From contig MZNV01002456.1 in NCBI GenBank assembly GCA_002081555.1, positions 1 to 25,523 of the forward strand: a stretch of 25,523 nucleotides of DNA. Direction: 5' to 3'. The notes beneath the pieces were generated by a model that saw only the letters and a program-made list of their open reading frames with translations, did no database searches and was not told where the DNA came from. Positions 1 through 11,429 of the stretch are shown in pieces (position 1 is the stretch's first letter; each line of letters starts with the position of its first letter). A program made the position numbers and the translations under genes. This stretch comes from Protostelium mycophagum (taxonomy: Eukaryota > Evosea > Variosea > Protosteliida > Protosteliaceae).

Positions 1-1825
1 TTTCAATACTTGGAAGTCAGAGATATGTATTTCACCAGGTTGAAGGCCTCTATAGAGTTATTAGTCAGGACGAATGGCGGAAGAAAGGTAGAGCTTACTC
101 GAAATCTCTTTGAAAATCGGGTGATGATTCCCGGAGATGACATGCATAGGCTACCATAGTTGCGCACTCTATGGGAAGTCTGGTGATGTTGTATTTCAAC
201 AAATGGGTGGAGAGCGAAAAAGGCGGGAAAGGAGGACCTCATTGGATCGCTGATCACATTGCTGCGGAAGTAAGTGGTGCACTTGTATTCAATTTGTGCA
301 CAAATTCTTTTGGCGTTTTTGTGGTGTAATATTTGAAGCAGCCCTCTTAAGTTGTGACAATTAGAATTATCTGGGAAAATACACAGAGGAATAGTAGCAG
401 AAGGAATTTATTTTCGTATATAAATGAATTATATATACATTTATACATTAAAATAACAAAGGTGAACATTGGAGGACCTCTCCTCGGTGTACCCAAAGCC
501 ATAAGCTCAGTACTCAGCGGTGAAATGCGTGACACAGCAGAGTTAAATTTGGTCCTTTCTTTCATCAAAGAGAATCTGTTGTCGAAGAACGATATGCTTG
601 AGATATTTAGAAGCTTTGGTAGTATGCCTTCCATGTTTCCAAAAGGAGGTGTGTTGTAGTTGGATTATAAATTTCGTAGTTTCATATGAATGAGAGTGTT
701 CAGGGAACAGGTTGTGGGGAGATGAGAGGGTGGGATCATGCGATGGAAACTTCACGTATATGATCAAGTTTACAACTCAAGAGGAGAAATGGTCGCTTCA
801 CACTCTCATAAGTGTAAGTGCTATTAATAGAGAAAATCATTTATATTTCAGCCATTGGAAGGGACAACTGTCCAAGGGATATCGGATTGTCCGAATGAGA
901 ATACACCGATAGACAGAGTTGTCAATGACACGATGACCAAGAGTATCTCTGAACATTCATACCCAGTAGAGGAGACCATAGATCTTCTACGTGAAGTTGC
1001 TCCCAAATATATGGACAAGGTTCGTTGTAATCGTGAAATTTCACGTCGAAGAACATGAGAAATCTCGCTGAGATATCCAGGTGGATTCACTTTGGAGTTT
1101 TGGATTGAGCAGAGATGATTTGTCATCCCCACGCTACGATGACTCAAAATATTGGGCCAACCCGCTGGAGAGCACACTTCCTAACGCGCCTGACATGAAA
1201 TTATACAGTTTATACGGTGTCGGGAAAGAAACAGAGAGATTTTATTATTACCAAGAGAGTGAAGAGCAAGTGAGTGCTATACGATCTAAATGATTCTATT
1301 TTTGACGTGATCAGTGCACAAACATACCTTTTATCATCGATACGAAGATCAACAACGGTAGTACATTGAACTATGGCGTACAGACATCGAAGGGCGATGG
1401 CACTGTCCCTCTCCTCTCTCTTGGGTTTATGAGCGCTAGAGGCTGGAGAGACGTGAGTCCACAATTCTCTCAGTAAAATTACAAAGATTCACCATTTGAA
1501 GGACAAGTACAACCCACACAAAGTCCCCATCATCACAAGAGAATTCCTCCACGAAACAGAAACAATATTACAAGCGAGAGATAACGTGTTAAGAGGTGGA
1601 ACAGCCACTGCTGACCACATGTGAGTGGGCTGTTCTTGATATCAATTGACTCGCTGCAGAGACATCATGGGTAATCACTTCTTACTTCAAGATCTCATCC
1701 GCATTGTTACCAATCGAGCAGAAGGGATGAACGATAGATACTTCTCTGAGATAAGAGAATACGCGGAGAACGTACCGCTCGACAAAACACCAAAGAAAAA
1801 GAACACACCAGTTTCTAGCGAATGA
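1..1825 (+). CDS. Phospholipid:diacylglycerol acyltransferase / LCAT family (5' truncated)
   Basis: The C-terminal 430 residues of an alpha/beta-hydrolase acyltransferase that moves an acyl chain from phospholipid to diacylglycerol or sterol, normally ER- or vacuole-associated. Nine exons: 1-87, 150-269, 462-649, 711-813, 852-1019, 1081-1269, 1315-1452, 1487-1620, 1660-1825; all phases agree. The nucleophile elbow AHSMGSLVM is at 162-188. It is followed by the family blocks NIGGPLLGVPKA and GEMRDTAELN, then NPLESTLPNAPDMKLYSLYG, the catalytic Asp in GDGTVPLLSLG and the catalytic His in DHIDIMGN. These match PDAT (Lro1-like) more closely than plasma LCAT. The start lies before the window. It is convergent with the phosphodiesterase gene, with 29 bp between stop codons. 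PDAT versus a generic LCAT-like enzyme is inferred from the motifs. Confidence 0.93.
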
Positions 1826-1854
1826 AGAAATAGACAATCTAGTGGCTGTACATT

Positions 1855-3454
1855 TTATTGTGTTGTGTTGACTTTCTGCAGACGTTCTTTCTCCCAGTTT
1901 GCTCTGTTCTCTATCATCTGGTCACAGCATACTTTCATAGAGGGAAAGAGACGGGTTATCTCGTTGAACAGTGGAAGACCTTCAAATCACATCAATATCC
2001 ATATCATCTCAAATGAAAATAAATTCTTACACAAGTAAGTGATAAAGCCGATTTGCCCCGTAGCAGTTGTAGTCTTTGTGGGGTCCATGTGAGGTGCGAC
2101 AGGAAGTCCCTTCTCCTTTTCCAATGAGCTCTACAACCATTATTTCTAATTCGTTTTTGGGCATTTTCAAAAATAATGCCGAGTTGATGGGGGTTAAAAG
2201 AGTAGATATTATAATCATCTTTGAATAAAAAACTCAAACATATCGAAACTCACCTGTGCAAAAAATTCTGTCATGACGCGCTGTGCCCATCGCCTGCCGA
2301 TCTGCGAAGGCCTGATCTCATTGGAGATGTCTGCACATTTAATCAATCCGCACATGATCAGCTCCTTGTCTGAACTAGAATTCCAATCGACGGTTTGCAT
2401 CTGTTTTAATTGTGCCCTAAATCACATGAGAATGTATCTGACATCATTATGAATATAATTGTACAACTCTTTCATTTTTGTTCGCAAAGCTAACCAGCAT
2501 AGAGAAGAAAATACAGTACATCTCAAATTATGTTAGTTCTTTGTAGAGTGAGACTCACAAGTAAGGACCATGTACAGATAAATCGGTTGCTAGTATGCAG
2601 GAGGCAATATATCTTCTCATCTGCTGTGCGTCTGAGCGGTTCAAAGTGGTCAACACATCGCATTCTGGCTTGTCGAGGGTCTCAAATGTCTTGAAGCAAT
2701 GGTGTTGTTCCAAAACAGAGAAGTCGTTATATAAAGATCCAAGCGCTGTCTTTGCATTGGAGAGAAATGTGTTGTTCAGGCCAGGATGATCAATATCTGC
2801 GCTGATGAGATGATTGTTCGTGAAAAATGTGATCGCTCACCATGGCAGAGGGCAGATAGGAGGAGGGCAAACACCTCCAAGTGACCGAAATGAGATTTGA
2901 CATTGCAGACGGTCAAAAAGTAGTAGATGGACTGAGTCACGTTGAAAGAGTGGAAAAAGTTGTGAAAGGGGATCTTTCTATAGCTGGCTTGCAACTGCAA
3001 CAAAAAATTCTAAGAGGGATGAGAAGAATGTGATTTTAAACTACAAAACAGAATTACCTGCATCGTGCTCCTTGGTATCTTGAATTGTTCGATCAGCCCC
3101 AGATTATCAAACATTTCATATGATAGAATCAATAATTTATAGTCCTCATTCTCAAAGATGTAAGGGTCAAAATCTAAACGTTAAAGAGTTAGATTACTGG
3201 AGCTCTAGCTCTGCTCACTCACCGAGAGTTTCGAGCATGGCCTTCTTGGTGTTTTTATCCCATGTTGTCTCCTCTATCCATCTTCTATCTTCCACAAGAT
3301 GTGATTGTGACGGTCCTAGAGCGTATTCTTGATCTATTGCTGCCCAAAATGCAGTCTCTTGGCTCGCGTAGCTCTCTGTTTTCTTTCCTGTTCCCCATTC
3401 TTCCTGCAGTTGCTGGAGTTTAGACAATATCTTCAGCTTGTCAGGTTCCTCCAT
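1855..3454 (-). CDS. 3',5'-cyclic nucleotide phosphodiesterase, PDE9-like
   Basis: Hydrolyses cGMP or cAMP to the 5'-monophosphate; a single HD-type catalytic domain, 375 aa. Seven exons (minus): 3454-3223, 3173-3058, 2994-2841, 2796-2559, 2416-2254, 2130-2031, 1979-1855. The metal-binding signature reads FHNFFHSFN (about residues 126-134), CHDIDHPG (about 166-173) and KCADISNEIRP. The end block GLPVAPHMDPTKTTTATGQI carries the Q that contacts the purine. The sequence around NEIRP and GLPVAP is most like animal PDE9, which prefers cGMP, but nucleotide preference cannot be read safely here. There is no GAF or membrane segment, so it should be a soluble stand-alone enzyme. The start at 3454 is chosen because an open extension upstream to about 3535 has no ATG and an in-frame TAG. 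Confidence 0.93.
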
Positions 3455-3828
3455 TCCTGGTAACAGGAACCCAACCGATCTTCTCGGTGGGGCACGTGTC
3501 TGCCGTGTCGACGCCGTCTTTGCAAACTATGTGAAAGAATAGGGGATTGACAGCCGCTTCTCGTATTTCGGCCAGGACTAATGTTGCGTGATATGTGTGG
3601 GAAATGTGATTCTGGGCTTGCCCCAAAAAAATTTGTCTCAAATCCAAAATAAAGAGGTGAAGGGTCACCACCGGCTGTCCTTCTTTTATTTAGAGGAGAT
3701 GTTAAAGCAGGTGGCAGCTTCCCTCATCGCTCCTCTATGCGACCGTTGGCTTGACAAGTGACAAAGAGACAGATTCAAGATAAAGAGACCCGATTGTTCC
3801 TTTACTCTCTAGGATTATCTGCACATCT
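3455..3828. promoter_or_regulatory. Intergenic stretch between transcription factor stop and phosphodiesterase start
   Basis: 374 bp with no gene I can support. On the minus strand it is the 3' flank of the Zn2Cys6 factor and the 5' flank of the phosphodiesterase. An open frame at 3441-3671 (minus) looks protein-like but has no ATG that can be spliced to it. A clear pyrimidine-rich acceptor at about 3536 suggests a spliced 5' leader. No TATA box or other motif is convincing. Confidence 0.4.
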
Positions 3829-5481
3829 TTATGTTTCTTCTGTCATCGATCTCTGTCTTCTGGCTCTGATTGTGACAGGGCTCGGCATGAAGGTGGCATA
3901 CATGATGCAGGGCAAGCCCATCAGATCTTTGGTCAGATTGATGCAAAGTGTTCCTGGAATTGTTTCAGATCACGTGACTTTCACTTGTACACGGTGTACA
4001 CCACCTTTAGCATTTTGTGATTTGTTCCGAACAAATGAAATATGAGTCACCTTCTATAAATGATTCTAATTCTTGTGTGACTTGATTCCTCCGTTGAATA
4101 CTCGCCATCTTATCCTCCTTCTTCCATGTCCGTAACTATTCATTTCAGCTCTAGGAATGATCCAAACATACCCATATCGGCAACATCCCGTCCCCAGAAG
4201 AAAGAAAAAAATCTTGACGAAACAACTGTGATATCATAAGTGATGACGTCATCGATACATCCCGGTCCTCTTGAAACAAAAGAAATATTTCACCATGAGA
4301 CAGGTGAGTACATACCTTTGTCTCTATCTTCGTTGGATCACCGAAATAGAATAATTCCATCAGTAATAATCTATCAGGGGTATTGGGTATCTTTTCGGCG
4401 AAACCTGTGAGATCTATAAAGGCTTTATTCACGTGTTCTACAACTCCAAAAGAGGACCAGATAACCCCCGGTACTCTCATCTCATCTGACATTTTTTTGT
4501 ACATCTGTTTGCTGTCAGTTTCTGATCAAGTTGGAAGATAGATTTCTAAAAAGGGGGGAAATGCGAATGTGAAGCACCTGCAGTTGTTCTTCTGTCTGTC
4601 TGAGGATCTTCTCTTTCTGCTCTGTTGTGATGAATGTTGATATGTCCCGCCTTCTTTCCATCGTTTTCGACACAAGCTGGAGGACTTCACGATCTTGTTC
4701 AGTCGCAAGCCACCCTCTAAAGGATTAAAAGTGTTGCTCTAGTTGGTTTAAAAAGAGGAAATTACCTTTGTACTGCGTAGCTCATACCGTTTTTAAGGTG
4801 AGAATCCTCCCATTCAGCATTTTCTGTCGTGTACTCCTTATGATTTACTGATCAAATCATCATCTGATGGAACGCCATATTCTCACCATTCTGTTGCTCG
4901 TCTGTGTGTACCAGTTTATAAGGAAAATCTTCTGTACGTATGAAATTAGACAAGACTTGTTCAATTGCCTCGATTCGATCAGTGTCGCTTGGGACACTGG
5001 GTGACATCACTGACGTATCACTTTGTGGGGTGAGAGAATAACCAGAAGAGCTTGATCTCAGTTCACTCAACTACATGGATCAGTGATGAAAGAGGTGAAT
5101 TACTGTCTACCGAGGTCATCGAGTGGGCGATTTCATCAACTTGTGATGATTGAGCCAAATAAATGGGCTGTGATCATCAGAGGGCTAACAGAGAACATCT
5201 TACCGCTGATTTTGGGCCGATATACTGACGTTTTTGTGCCTTTTCACTCTCTGGTCTCCTACCTCTCTTTACTGGAACACTGTCCGCACAAGAGTTGCCA
5301 ATCTTTCTTTTCTGGCATCTCTGGCAAGGCCTCGCTTTCCATATCATATCAGAAACTTACAAGATGATTATGACTCACAGGGATCATCACAAGACAGGTG
5401 GGACTTTTTACAATTGTTACATGCAAGTGGCTTCTTTAATCTCTTCTGCTCCGCTTGTGACATCACCTGTTCTTGCGACAT
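3829..5481 (-). CDS. Zn(II)2Cys6 transcription factor with PAS domain (Ert1/AcuK/Gsm1-like)
   Basis: Predicted nuclear DNA-binding regulator, 363 aa, nine exons: 5481-5379, 5334-5204, 5070-4887, 4847-4766, 4716-4578, 4504-4316, 4225-4172, 4135-4051, 3953-3829. A complete binuclear zinc cluster occupies residues 21-50, CX2CX6CX6CX2CX8C (CNNCKK ... RPCQRCQKRKIGNSC), split by a 44-nt intron. A Ser-rich spacer and a Gln/Glu-rich segment (about 166-213) follow. The PAS-like segment begins near VPGVIWSSFGVVEHVNKAF and ends with the family's closing block NLTKDLMGLPCIMYATFMP. In ascomycetes this architecture regulates gluconeogenesis and respiratory growth; carrying that role over here is inference. 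At 363 aa it is shorter than fungal relatives. The short exon 4225-4172 is the least certain. The start lies 69 bp from the stop of the kelch gene upstream. Confidence 0.85.
4244..4251. promoter_or_regulatory. TGACGTCA palindrome (CRE-like), copy 1
   Basis: Exact 8-bp palindrome in the context TGATGACGTCATC. It lies in the intron before the 4225-4172 exon of the Zn2Cys6 factor. One of six exact copies in the window. Confidence 0.35.
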
Positions 5482-5550
5482 GCTTCTCAAAATTTTAAAA
5501 TATAAAAAGATGACTCTTCAATTTTCCCAAGTACCGACATGAAGACTCAT

Positions 5551-7189
5551 TTATTGTTTATGTGAAGTTGGTTCCCTCTGAACGAAGGAAAATAACTTTT
5601 GGCCTAATCTCTTTAACGATGGAGAGAGTGCCAACACCGGACTGTAAGATTGTTTCAGCACCCGGTTTGGTGGCTCCTTGTCGTGAATAGATCTGTACAG
5701 TTTACTGCTCTACAACGCGTCAGATTTCTACGGTTTATTTGTAATCTCCTCACCATTTGTATTGACCAGAATTCATTGATGGGACCTGCGTGATAGCCGT
5801 GCATCAAATATACAGAGTCTCCCACCACATTTGTCGTACAGTCATCCCTGGGAGAGGGGGGCGTTCCCATGAGTATCTGTTTGGTCCAGTGGAATGTCAC
5901 CGTGTCAAAAGTGTACACGTCATTTGATACGGTCCCAGGCTCCGTCACTTTTCCTCCACCAAAAACAAATAAAAATCTGCCTATGTTCCAGAGAGAGGCA
6001 AAGGTGGTGCTATCGGGGACGACTCCCGTTGTAGATGGGCGGAACCAGTGGTTTATTTGTGGGTCGAATATATGGATGTCATTGAATCTGTTCACCCACT
6101 CTTCCCCATTACCTCCCCCAAACAAAAATATCTAAAAATAAATAAATTCAAATTATTTTTCTATCATATATCAAAACAATTTAGTTTATTAAAAATGCAG
6201 AAAAGTATTGTGTACGTACCTTTCCATTTATGGTGGTCATCTTGTGCCCACAGCGGGGTGGGGGAATATCCCCAGTGACCTCTGGGCAAGTCCAAGTCAT
6301 CGTGTTAGTGTCAAGATAATGCAAGTCATTAGAGTCGATGAGTTCCTCATCCTCTCGTAGTAATCCACCAAAAATGTACATCCTCTTGCCAACTACTGCA
6401 CTGCAGTGATTTGACCTGGGTGGTGGAGGGATACCCCAAGTCTCGGGGGCGACCCACTCTTGGGATTCTACAACGAACTGTCAGGTTTTGGCGGGAAAAT
6501 CGACGAATAAAATACCTGGGTTGTAACGGAACAATTCGAAACGCCTTGAGATACCATCATAGCCACCGAAGATGTAAAGGGTTCCATCGATCTCTCTGGT
6601 CGTATGCTTGCTTATATTGGGGAGAGTGCCTCTCACTCTGGGCTGCGAGAAGCGTCCAGAAGAGGTGTCGTAAACAAATACATCATTGAACCGGACCTTC
6701 TGTGTCATCATTCCACCGATGTAAACGATGCTGTTATTCAAGACTGTTCCGGAGTGGGCGTATCTAGCAGTTGGTTTGACACCATTAGAAGAGGCTTGTG
6801 TGAGGGATAATTTTGACCAGGTCAACGATCCTGCAAGATTAACGACTTTCAATGATTTGAGTTACATAATACATACCCTGCTCTATGTCCAGAAGGTATT
6901 TTTGGGCAAAATAATTCTTCCAGAAAAGTTCATCCATCGCGGCATAGTGAGAGCGTATGCGATTAAGCTGCCCGAGAGCGAATTGCTCTGGCCATTGTCT
7001 GATGCACAATGAACGCCACAGATGGGGTTGTGAGCCAAGTGCGTTGAGATAGCGGCACGTGGCGCAGATTCTAGCCAATTCGGCAGCTCCCACAAATGAG
7101 AAAATATAAGAGGTGACCTCGCCTTGACAATATTAAATGCGACAGAAATGTATTAACTTACTCGGTATATTATCAAATACAGAGGACAT
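5551..7189 (-). CDS. F-box / kelch-repeat protein
   Basis: Likely substrate receptor of an SCF-type ubiquitin ligase, 457 aa, six exons: 7189-7162, 7122-6877, 6830-6516, 6467-6220, 6131-5754, 5709-5551. The N-terminus is an F-box (residues about 5-50: IPSEVTSYIFSFVGAAELAR, then CRYLN and LWRSLC). Six kelch blades follow, marked by VYIGGMM, YIFGGYDG, YIFGGLL, ILFGGGNG, FVFGGGK and YLMHGYHAG, each with a downstream Tyr/Trp pair such as DTNTMTWT, enough for a propeller. The first exon encodes only nine complete codons, so the start at 7189 rests on the fit of the spliced F-box. The substrate is unknown. A short tail after the last blade (SSKLYRSIHDKE onward) is basic and unrecognised. Confidence 0.92.
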
Positions 7190-7757
7190 GCTCGAGGTCG
7201 ATGGCAAAAGAGAATGAGATTCTGCTTTTGGGTATCAATTTCACATCTTTTCTTACCGCAACAAACACGGTCCGAAACGGCAGATCCAACCAAAATTTTT
7301 CACAGTTTTCGTTGATTCTTTGACGGAACTCGAAATATCTGCGTCTCCCAGATTCTGCCGTGCCATGTTAAATTTATTTTTACACGACAACTTCATGCCT
7401 GCGATTCAAAGATCTTTGACGCAATATTAGCGTTTATCTGAAGAATCTTTCACTGGTGTCGATACTTAAATCAGTCGTCATGAAGAGCTCCAAAATCAAA
7501 GGTACAATTCACACACCAAGACGATACAATAATATGAGATTGAAAACCCAATTATTGTTATCATTGGCGGATCCTTCAGCCTTCAATAAGATTTCTAAAT
7601 ATTTATTGATACTTCGAATTTAAAGCAGTTGATTTTTAATGAGCTGAAAATAAGTAGGATCAGGCATTCACGATTATTACGACTACAGAGGTGTAGATAG
7701 ATTTACAATTCCAGGATATTTTCACTTTTTCATCGCTGTTGATTCACGGGAGCGGAT
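7190..7757. promoter_or_regulatory. Divergent intergenic region between kelch (-) and RCC1 (+) genes
   Basis: 568 bp, the longest gene-free stretch, AT-rich, serving as the 5' flank of both genes. A minus-strand ATG at 7366 opens about 36 codons before a GTAAGA donor-like site and could be an upstream ORF or leader exon of the kelch gene. Its spliced frame ends in a stop overlapping the kelch start. A plus-strand ATG at 7480 (MKSSKIK then GT) could be an alternative first exon for the RCC1 gene. Neither is strong enough to call. Confidence 0.4.
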
Positions 7758-9844
7758 ATGCAAAACGCCAAAGACGAGAGAACTCGGATGAAATATTCTG
7801 GAACAGATTCAGATGATGATAGTGCAGATGATAGCTCTCAATCTGGGGATCTCATTGAGCCAGGTAGTTCATATTACAACCTGGCTCGAACTCTCTCATT
7901 TCAACAGGAGATGTTTACGCTTTTGGATACGGCTATTACGGACAATTGGGTGTGGATGCCGTGACCGTCAACATTCCAGTTCAAATTCCTAATCTTCATA
8001 GAATAGTGAAAGTTGCGGCTGGAGAGGCACATTCTTTGGCCGTTTCAGGTGACCATCAGATCAGAACCATTTTGGCTTGGGATGTCTTTTACACTGTCAT
8101 GTGTTGAAATTCTTCAGAAACCGGAGCAGTCTACAGCTGGGGATGCAATCGCTACGGTATTAATCAATATCATTTCATCATCTCATTGGAGCCTAGGACA
8201 GCTTGGGCATGGAGATACAACTCACCGAAGGATACCTCTGGAGATTGAAGCACTCAAAAATTCAGAGACAGTCGATGTGGCTTGCGGGACACAACATTCT
8301 GTGGTATTGTTGACTGATGGTGAGTTCTTCAATCTTAGATCATCAATGTTCTTGCACACTGTGATCAACCACCACAAAACATGGTCATCAAAAATACATC
8401 TGTTTCAAATGAACAAAAGTCCTGAGTTCCATTTCTTGTTGCCTACTATTTTATTTTTAATTTATGGATGAAAATATTCAATAAAACACGTCGTGAAAGA
8501 ATTCAGGACAAGTGTACACTTTTGGCTGTGGGTCTCTCGGTCGTCTGGGACATGGTGAAGACCACCATGTCAAGTTGCCAAAGTTGGTGACACCATTAAG
8601 AGGAAAGCATATCGTACAAATTGCCGCCGGAAATTGGTACACAATGGCTCTCACCGGTGAGGCTTCCGAAATTTCGAACTGTAGTAAATGTGAAAAAGGA
8701 GCTTGTCAATCTTCATCTTTTTTTTCTGAATTTCTGACCATTGTAGACCACGGTGCAGTTTGGTCATGGGGTTATAACAGGTTTGGACAGACTGGCCACG
8801 GGAAAGCAGCCACACAGATGTTCCCTCGCCATATCTCTTCTCTCTACAACAATACTATTGTGAAAATGACTTGCGGAAAGCACCACGCATTGTTTTGGTC
8901 CGGTAAGCCTATTATATTTTTCCATTTTCCTGAGTGCACCACCTGCTTCATATGATTTATCTTCAAATTACATCTGCACGGAAATATGCAGTACCAACAT
9001 CGTTAGATATACATTATTTATTTATTTTCCGAGCTGCTTTAGACCGAAGAATGAAACGAATCTTGAGCTGCCTTAACATTCAAAATGTTATATCGTGATG
9101 ACATCTGCAGGAGAAACCGGAGATATTTACAGTATCGGTAGTGGAACTTGTGGTCAGCTTGGCACTCGCAACAGAAAGGTGAACAATTCAAGTCCAACCG
9201 ATCTTATCCATCTCAAAAGACAAATTATACTGTCGTGTCACTAAACAATCTCAGGTACAAACCGCTCCCGTTTGTGTAGAGCGTTTCTCTGGCATCGACT
9301 TTGTGTCTGTCGTGTCAGGGTACAACCACAACCTCGTCTTAGACACGAGCAGCAACATCCACTGTTGGGGTTATTTCTCCCGGGACCACCTAGGTCTTCC
9401 GGAGTCACAAGAGGAGTATTTCCCGAACCCCTTCCTGATAGATCTACAATCGCTAGGCAGGGAGAAGGCAGAGCAAATTTTTGCCGGAGGATGGCACTCT
9501 GCACTGATCACTGGTGAATCTCTTCGCATTTTATACAAAATCGAAGTTATTTGATGATTTAGAATGACGGGATGTAGATCATGGGAATCTGTACACTTGG
9601 GGATGTGGTTTCCGCGGTCGTCTTGGTATTGGGGAAGTTGACGACGAATGTTACCCCAACACGCCCGTAAAAGTGGAAGGACTGAGGGATAGGAATGTCC
9701 TATCTGTCGCCTGCGGTGGCTCTCACACACTTGTCATTGCGGTAAGATTTTCCTCATTTGATGCTGCAAAAATATCTCACAAGAAGGTTATACATTTTTT
9801 GCCAGGCATTCTCAAACAAAAAATACTTGTGTGATATTGCATAA
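7758..9844 (+). CDS. RCC1-repeat seven-bladed propeller protein
   Basis: 414-aa protein of the RCC1 superfamily. Ten exons: 7758-7863, 7908-8048, 8118-8156, 8197-8319, 8507-8656, 8747-8902, 9111-9178, 9255-9513, 9578-9741, 9806-9844. After an acidic N-terminus (TDSDDDSADDSSQSGD) come seven blades, each with the RCC1 core: VYAFGYGYYGQLG, VYSWGCNRYGQLG, VYTFGCGSLGRLG, VWS-WGYNRFGQTG, IYSIGSGTCGQLG, IHCWGYFSRDHLG and LYTWGCGFRGRLG. The separate AGE/CGT.HS half-repeats follow each core. Seven is a full propeller, so this could be a chromatin-type RCC1 (Ran exchange factor) or an RCC1-like scaffold; the sequence does not decide. Six blades begin at phase-1 introns in the same place. The last exon is uncertain because its intron is also open in frame. 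Confidence 0.9.
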
Positions 9845-9919
9845 TTCTAATCTGATGAATATAGACATCAAAAGAGTAAGGAAATAAACACGTTTTGAAT
9901 TGGCTCTTATCACATTATT

Positions 9920-11404
9920 TCAGACACCGTAAAAATCCATCGCATTTTGTCTCGTCACTCGCAGCACCTGTCAAAATCAGACGTGATGACGTCATGATGA
10001 CGTCACCTCCTCTGGATCCACTGACAGCAACTCCCCAATGAATTCAGCGGTCCATGGGATCATCGCGGAATGACAGCAGGCAGGCCTGGGACCTTTCATG
10101 TTCCCCGGCATCATGTATGGTGAATCTGTCTCCAACAGAATCCTCTCCAGGCCGATCTTTTTGACGATTGCTGAGGTATTCTTGTTGCTCTCAAAAGTGA
10201 TGACACCTAATGGTGTCAGACAATTTTCTGTTTATAATATAATATTATAAAAAATGATTGTGAAAATTTGTAGATGTACCGGTGACGCCGATGTAAAGGT
10301 TGGGGAAGTGTTGAAGCAGCGAGTCAGCGAATGCAGGGGTGTCTGTGAAGCAGTGCATATGTATCTTATGCTCTTTTGGAATGCACCTGAGCATGATATC
10401 CATTGTGTCTTCCTCTGCTTCTCTTGTGTGCACGACTATCGGCTTGCCCAAGATGACGGCAAGATTCAACTGTCTTTCAAAGACTTTTTTCTGTAGATAT
10501 TTTCAAAGATATTGTTCTTCAGTACATTGATCATACAACTACAATTCACGCAGACAATGAGGTCCGCTGAAAATCTACAAAACAACCAGATATTTATTTT
10601 TATGGCGAAGCCACGAGTAACTGTGATGAGCGAAGAAGATTGTTCATACCTGCACATCTTTTGGGGAATGGTTATAGTGATAATCCAATCCACATTCTCC
10701 CCACGCCACACACCTAGGGTGTTCCGATGCTTCTACAACGAGGCCTTCGGTGACGTCATCCCAATATTTACTGTTGTGCGGGTGTACACCACAAGCGAAT
10801 CCGTATCTGATGTTAGCAGACTCCCAAAATGGAGATTCGGCCATCTCGCGCCATGTGGAGGTGAAGGGGGCTTCACAGTGAATGTTCACAATGCCACAAA
10901 CCTGGTCGATTTATTCGGAATCTACTTTGAAAATATTGTTTTTTGATATTATTATTCGTTATTGTGTAAGGACTAAAAGATCCACCTTCCCACCAAAAAT
11001 GTGCCCTATGAATTCAAAAGCGTCCGTCTTTGAAAAATCACTTGTCTTTCTCATGTAGGTCTCCATCGTCAGGGGCCAATGGCAGTGTGTATCTACGAAT
11101 GGTGTCTGATATCTAATCCTATCTTTGACTTCACACATCAATTGCATGGGGTCGACCTTTTTGATCAGATCTTGTTGATAAATAAAAAACATGTCACATT
11201 AGGAGGTTTGTCGCTGCGGTTGTTGCCACCTCTGCGCGATCCTCTTCCTTGATTGTTTCCATTTGATGTTTTATTTCCGCCTCCTCTATTTGAATTTTGC
11301 ATGCTGCTCTTTTGTTTATCTTCGCTGAATGACACCAGAGCACAAATTTCAACCTCGCCCAAAAAATTGTGACGATCTACAGACGTAAATTTGCATTTGC
11401 CCAT
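9920..11404 (-). CDS. TatD-family metal-dependent deoxyribonuclease
   Basis: Amidohydrolase-fold nuclease (3'-5' DNase, DNA repair or apoptotic DNA degradation in eukaryotes), 362 aa, six exons: 11404-11198, 11156-10986, 10901-10650, 10490-10280, 10206-10007, 9967-9920. Metal ligands seen: H93 and H95 in DTHCHW, the Glu of WGECGLDYH, the His of VVHTREA, the His of MHCFTD and the Asp of LLETDSPYMMP, all in family order. The C-terminus VTRQNAMDFYG matches the usual TatD end. An unusual N-terminal extension of about 85 residues holds a Gly/Asn/Arg stretch (GGGNKTSNGNNQGRGSRRGG) that could bind nucleic acid. An alternative start at 11303 (MQNSNRGG) would shorten it. The far start would leave 25 bp to the divergent mutarotase start. 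Confidence 0.9.
9987..10005. promoter_or_regulatory. Tandem TGACGTCA palindromes (copies 2 and 3)
   Basis: Two exact 8-bp palindromes, 9987-9994 and 9998-10005, separated by 3 bp, inside the last 39-nt intron of the TatD gene (9968-10006). They overlap its 5' splice site (minus-strand intron begins GTGACGTCATC). Confidence 0.35.
10751..10758. promoter_or_regulatory. TGACGTCA palindrome, copy 4
   Basis: Exact palindrome within the third coding exon of the TatD gene; on the minus strand it encodes part of WDDVTEG. Confidence 0.3.
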
Positions 11405-11429
11405 TGAGGCAAGTCACAACCAGCACATC
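11405..11429. promoter_or_regulatory. Minimal divergent spacer, TatD / mutarotase
   Basis: Only 25 bp separate the annotated start codons of two divergent genes. If the internal TatD Met at 11303 is used, the spacer becomes 126 bp. Transcription start sites must lie inside the neighbouring gene in one or both directions. No core promoter motif is visible. Confidence 0.4.

Noticed and set aside
3455-3671. N-terminal extension of the phosphodiesterase
   Set aside because: The frame has no usable ATG, and the only upstream ATGs hit stops before any donor site.
3758-4045. Hydrophobic plus-strand ORF (possible membrane protein)
   Set aside because: The minus strand here encodes the C-terminal block of the Zn2Cys6/PAS factor in correct phase, which explains the sequence better.
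7480-7500. Upstream coding exon of the RCC1 gene (MKSSKIK)
   Set aside because: Joining it needs a 250-nt intron with a poor acceptor; ATG at 7758 has an in-frame stop just upstream and is simpler.
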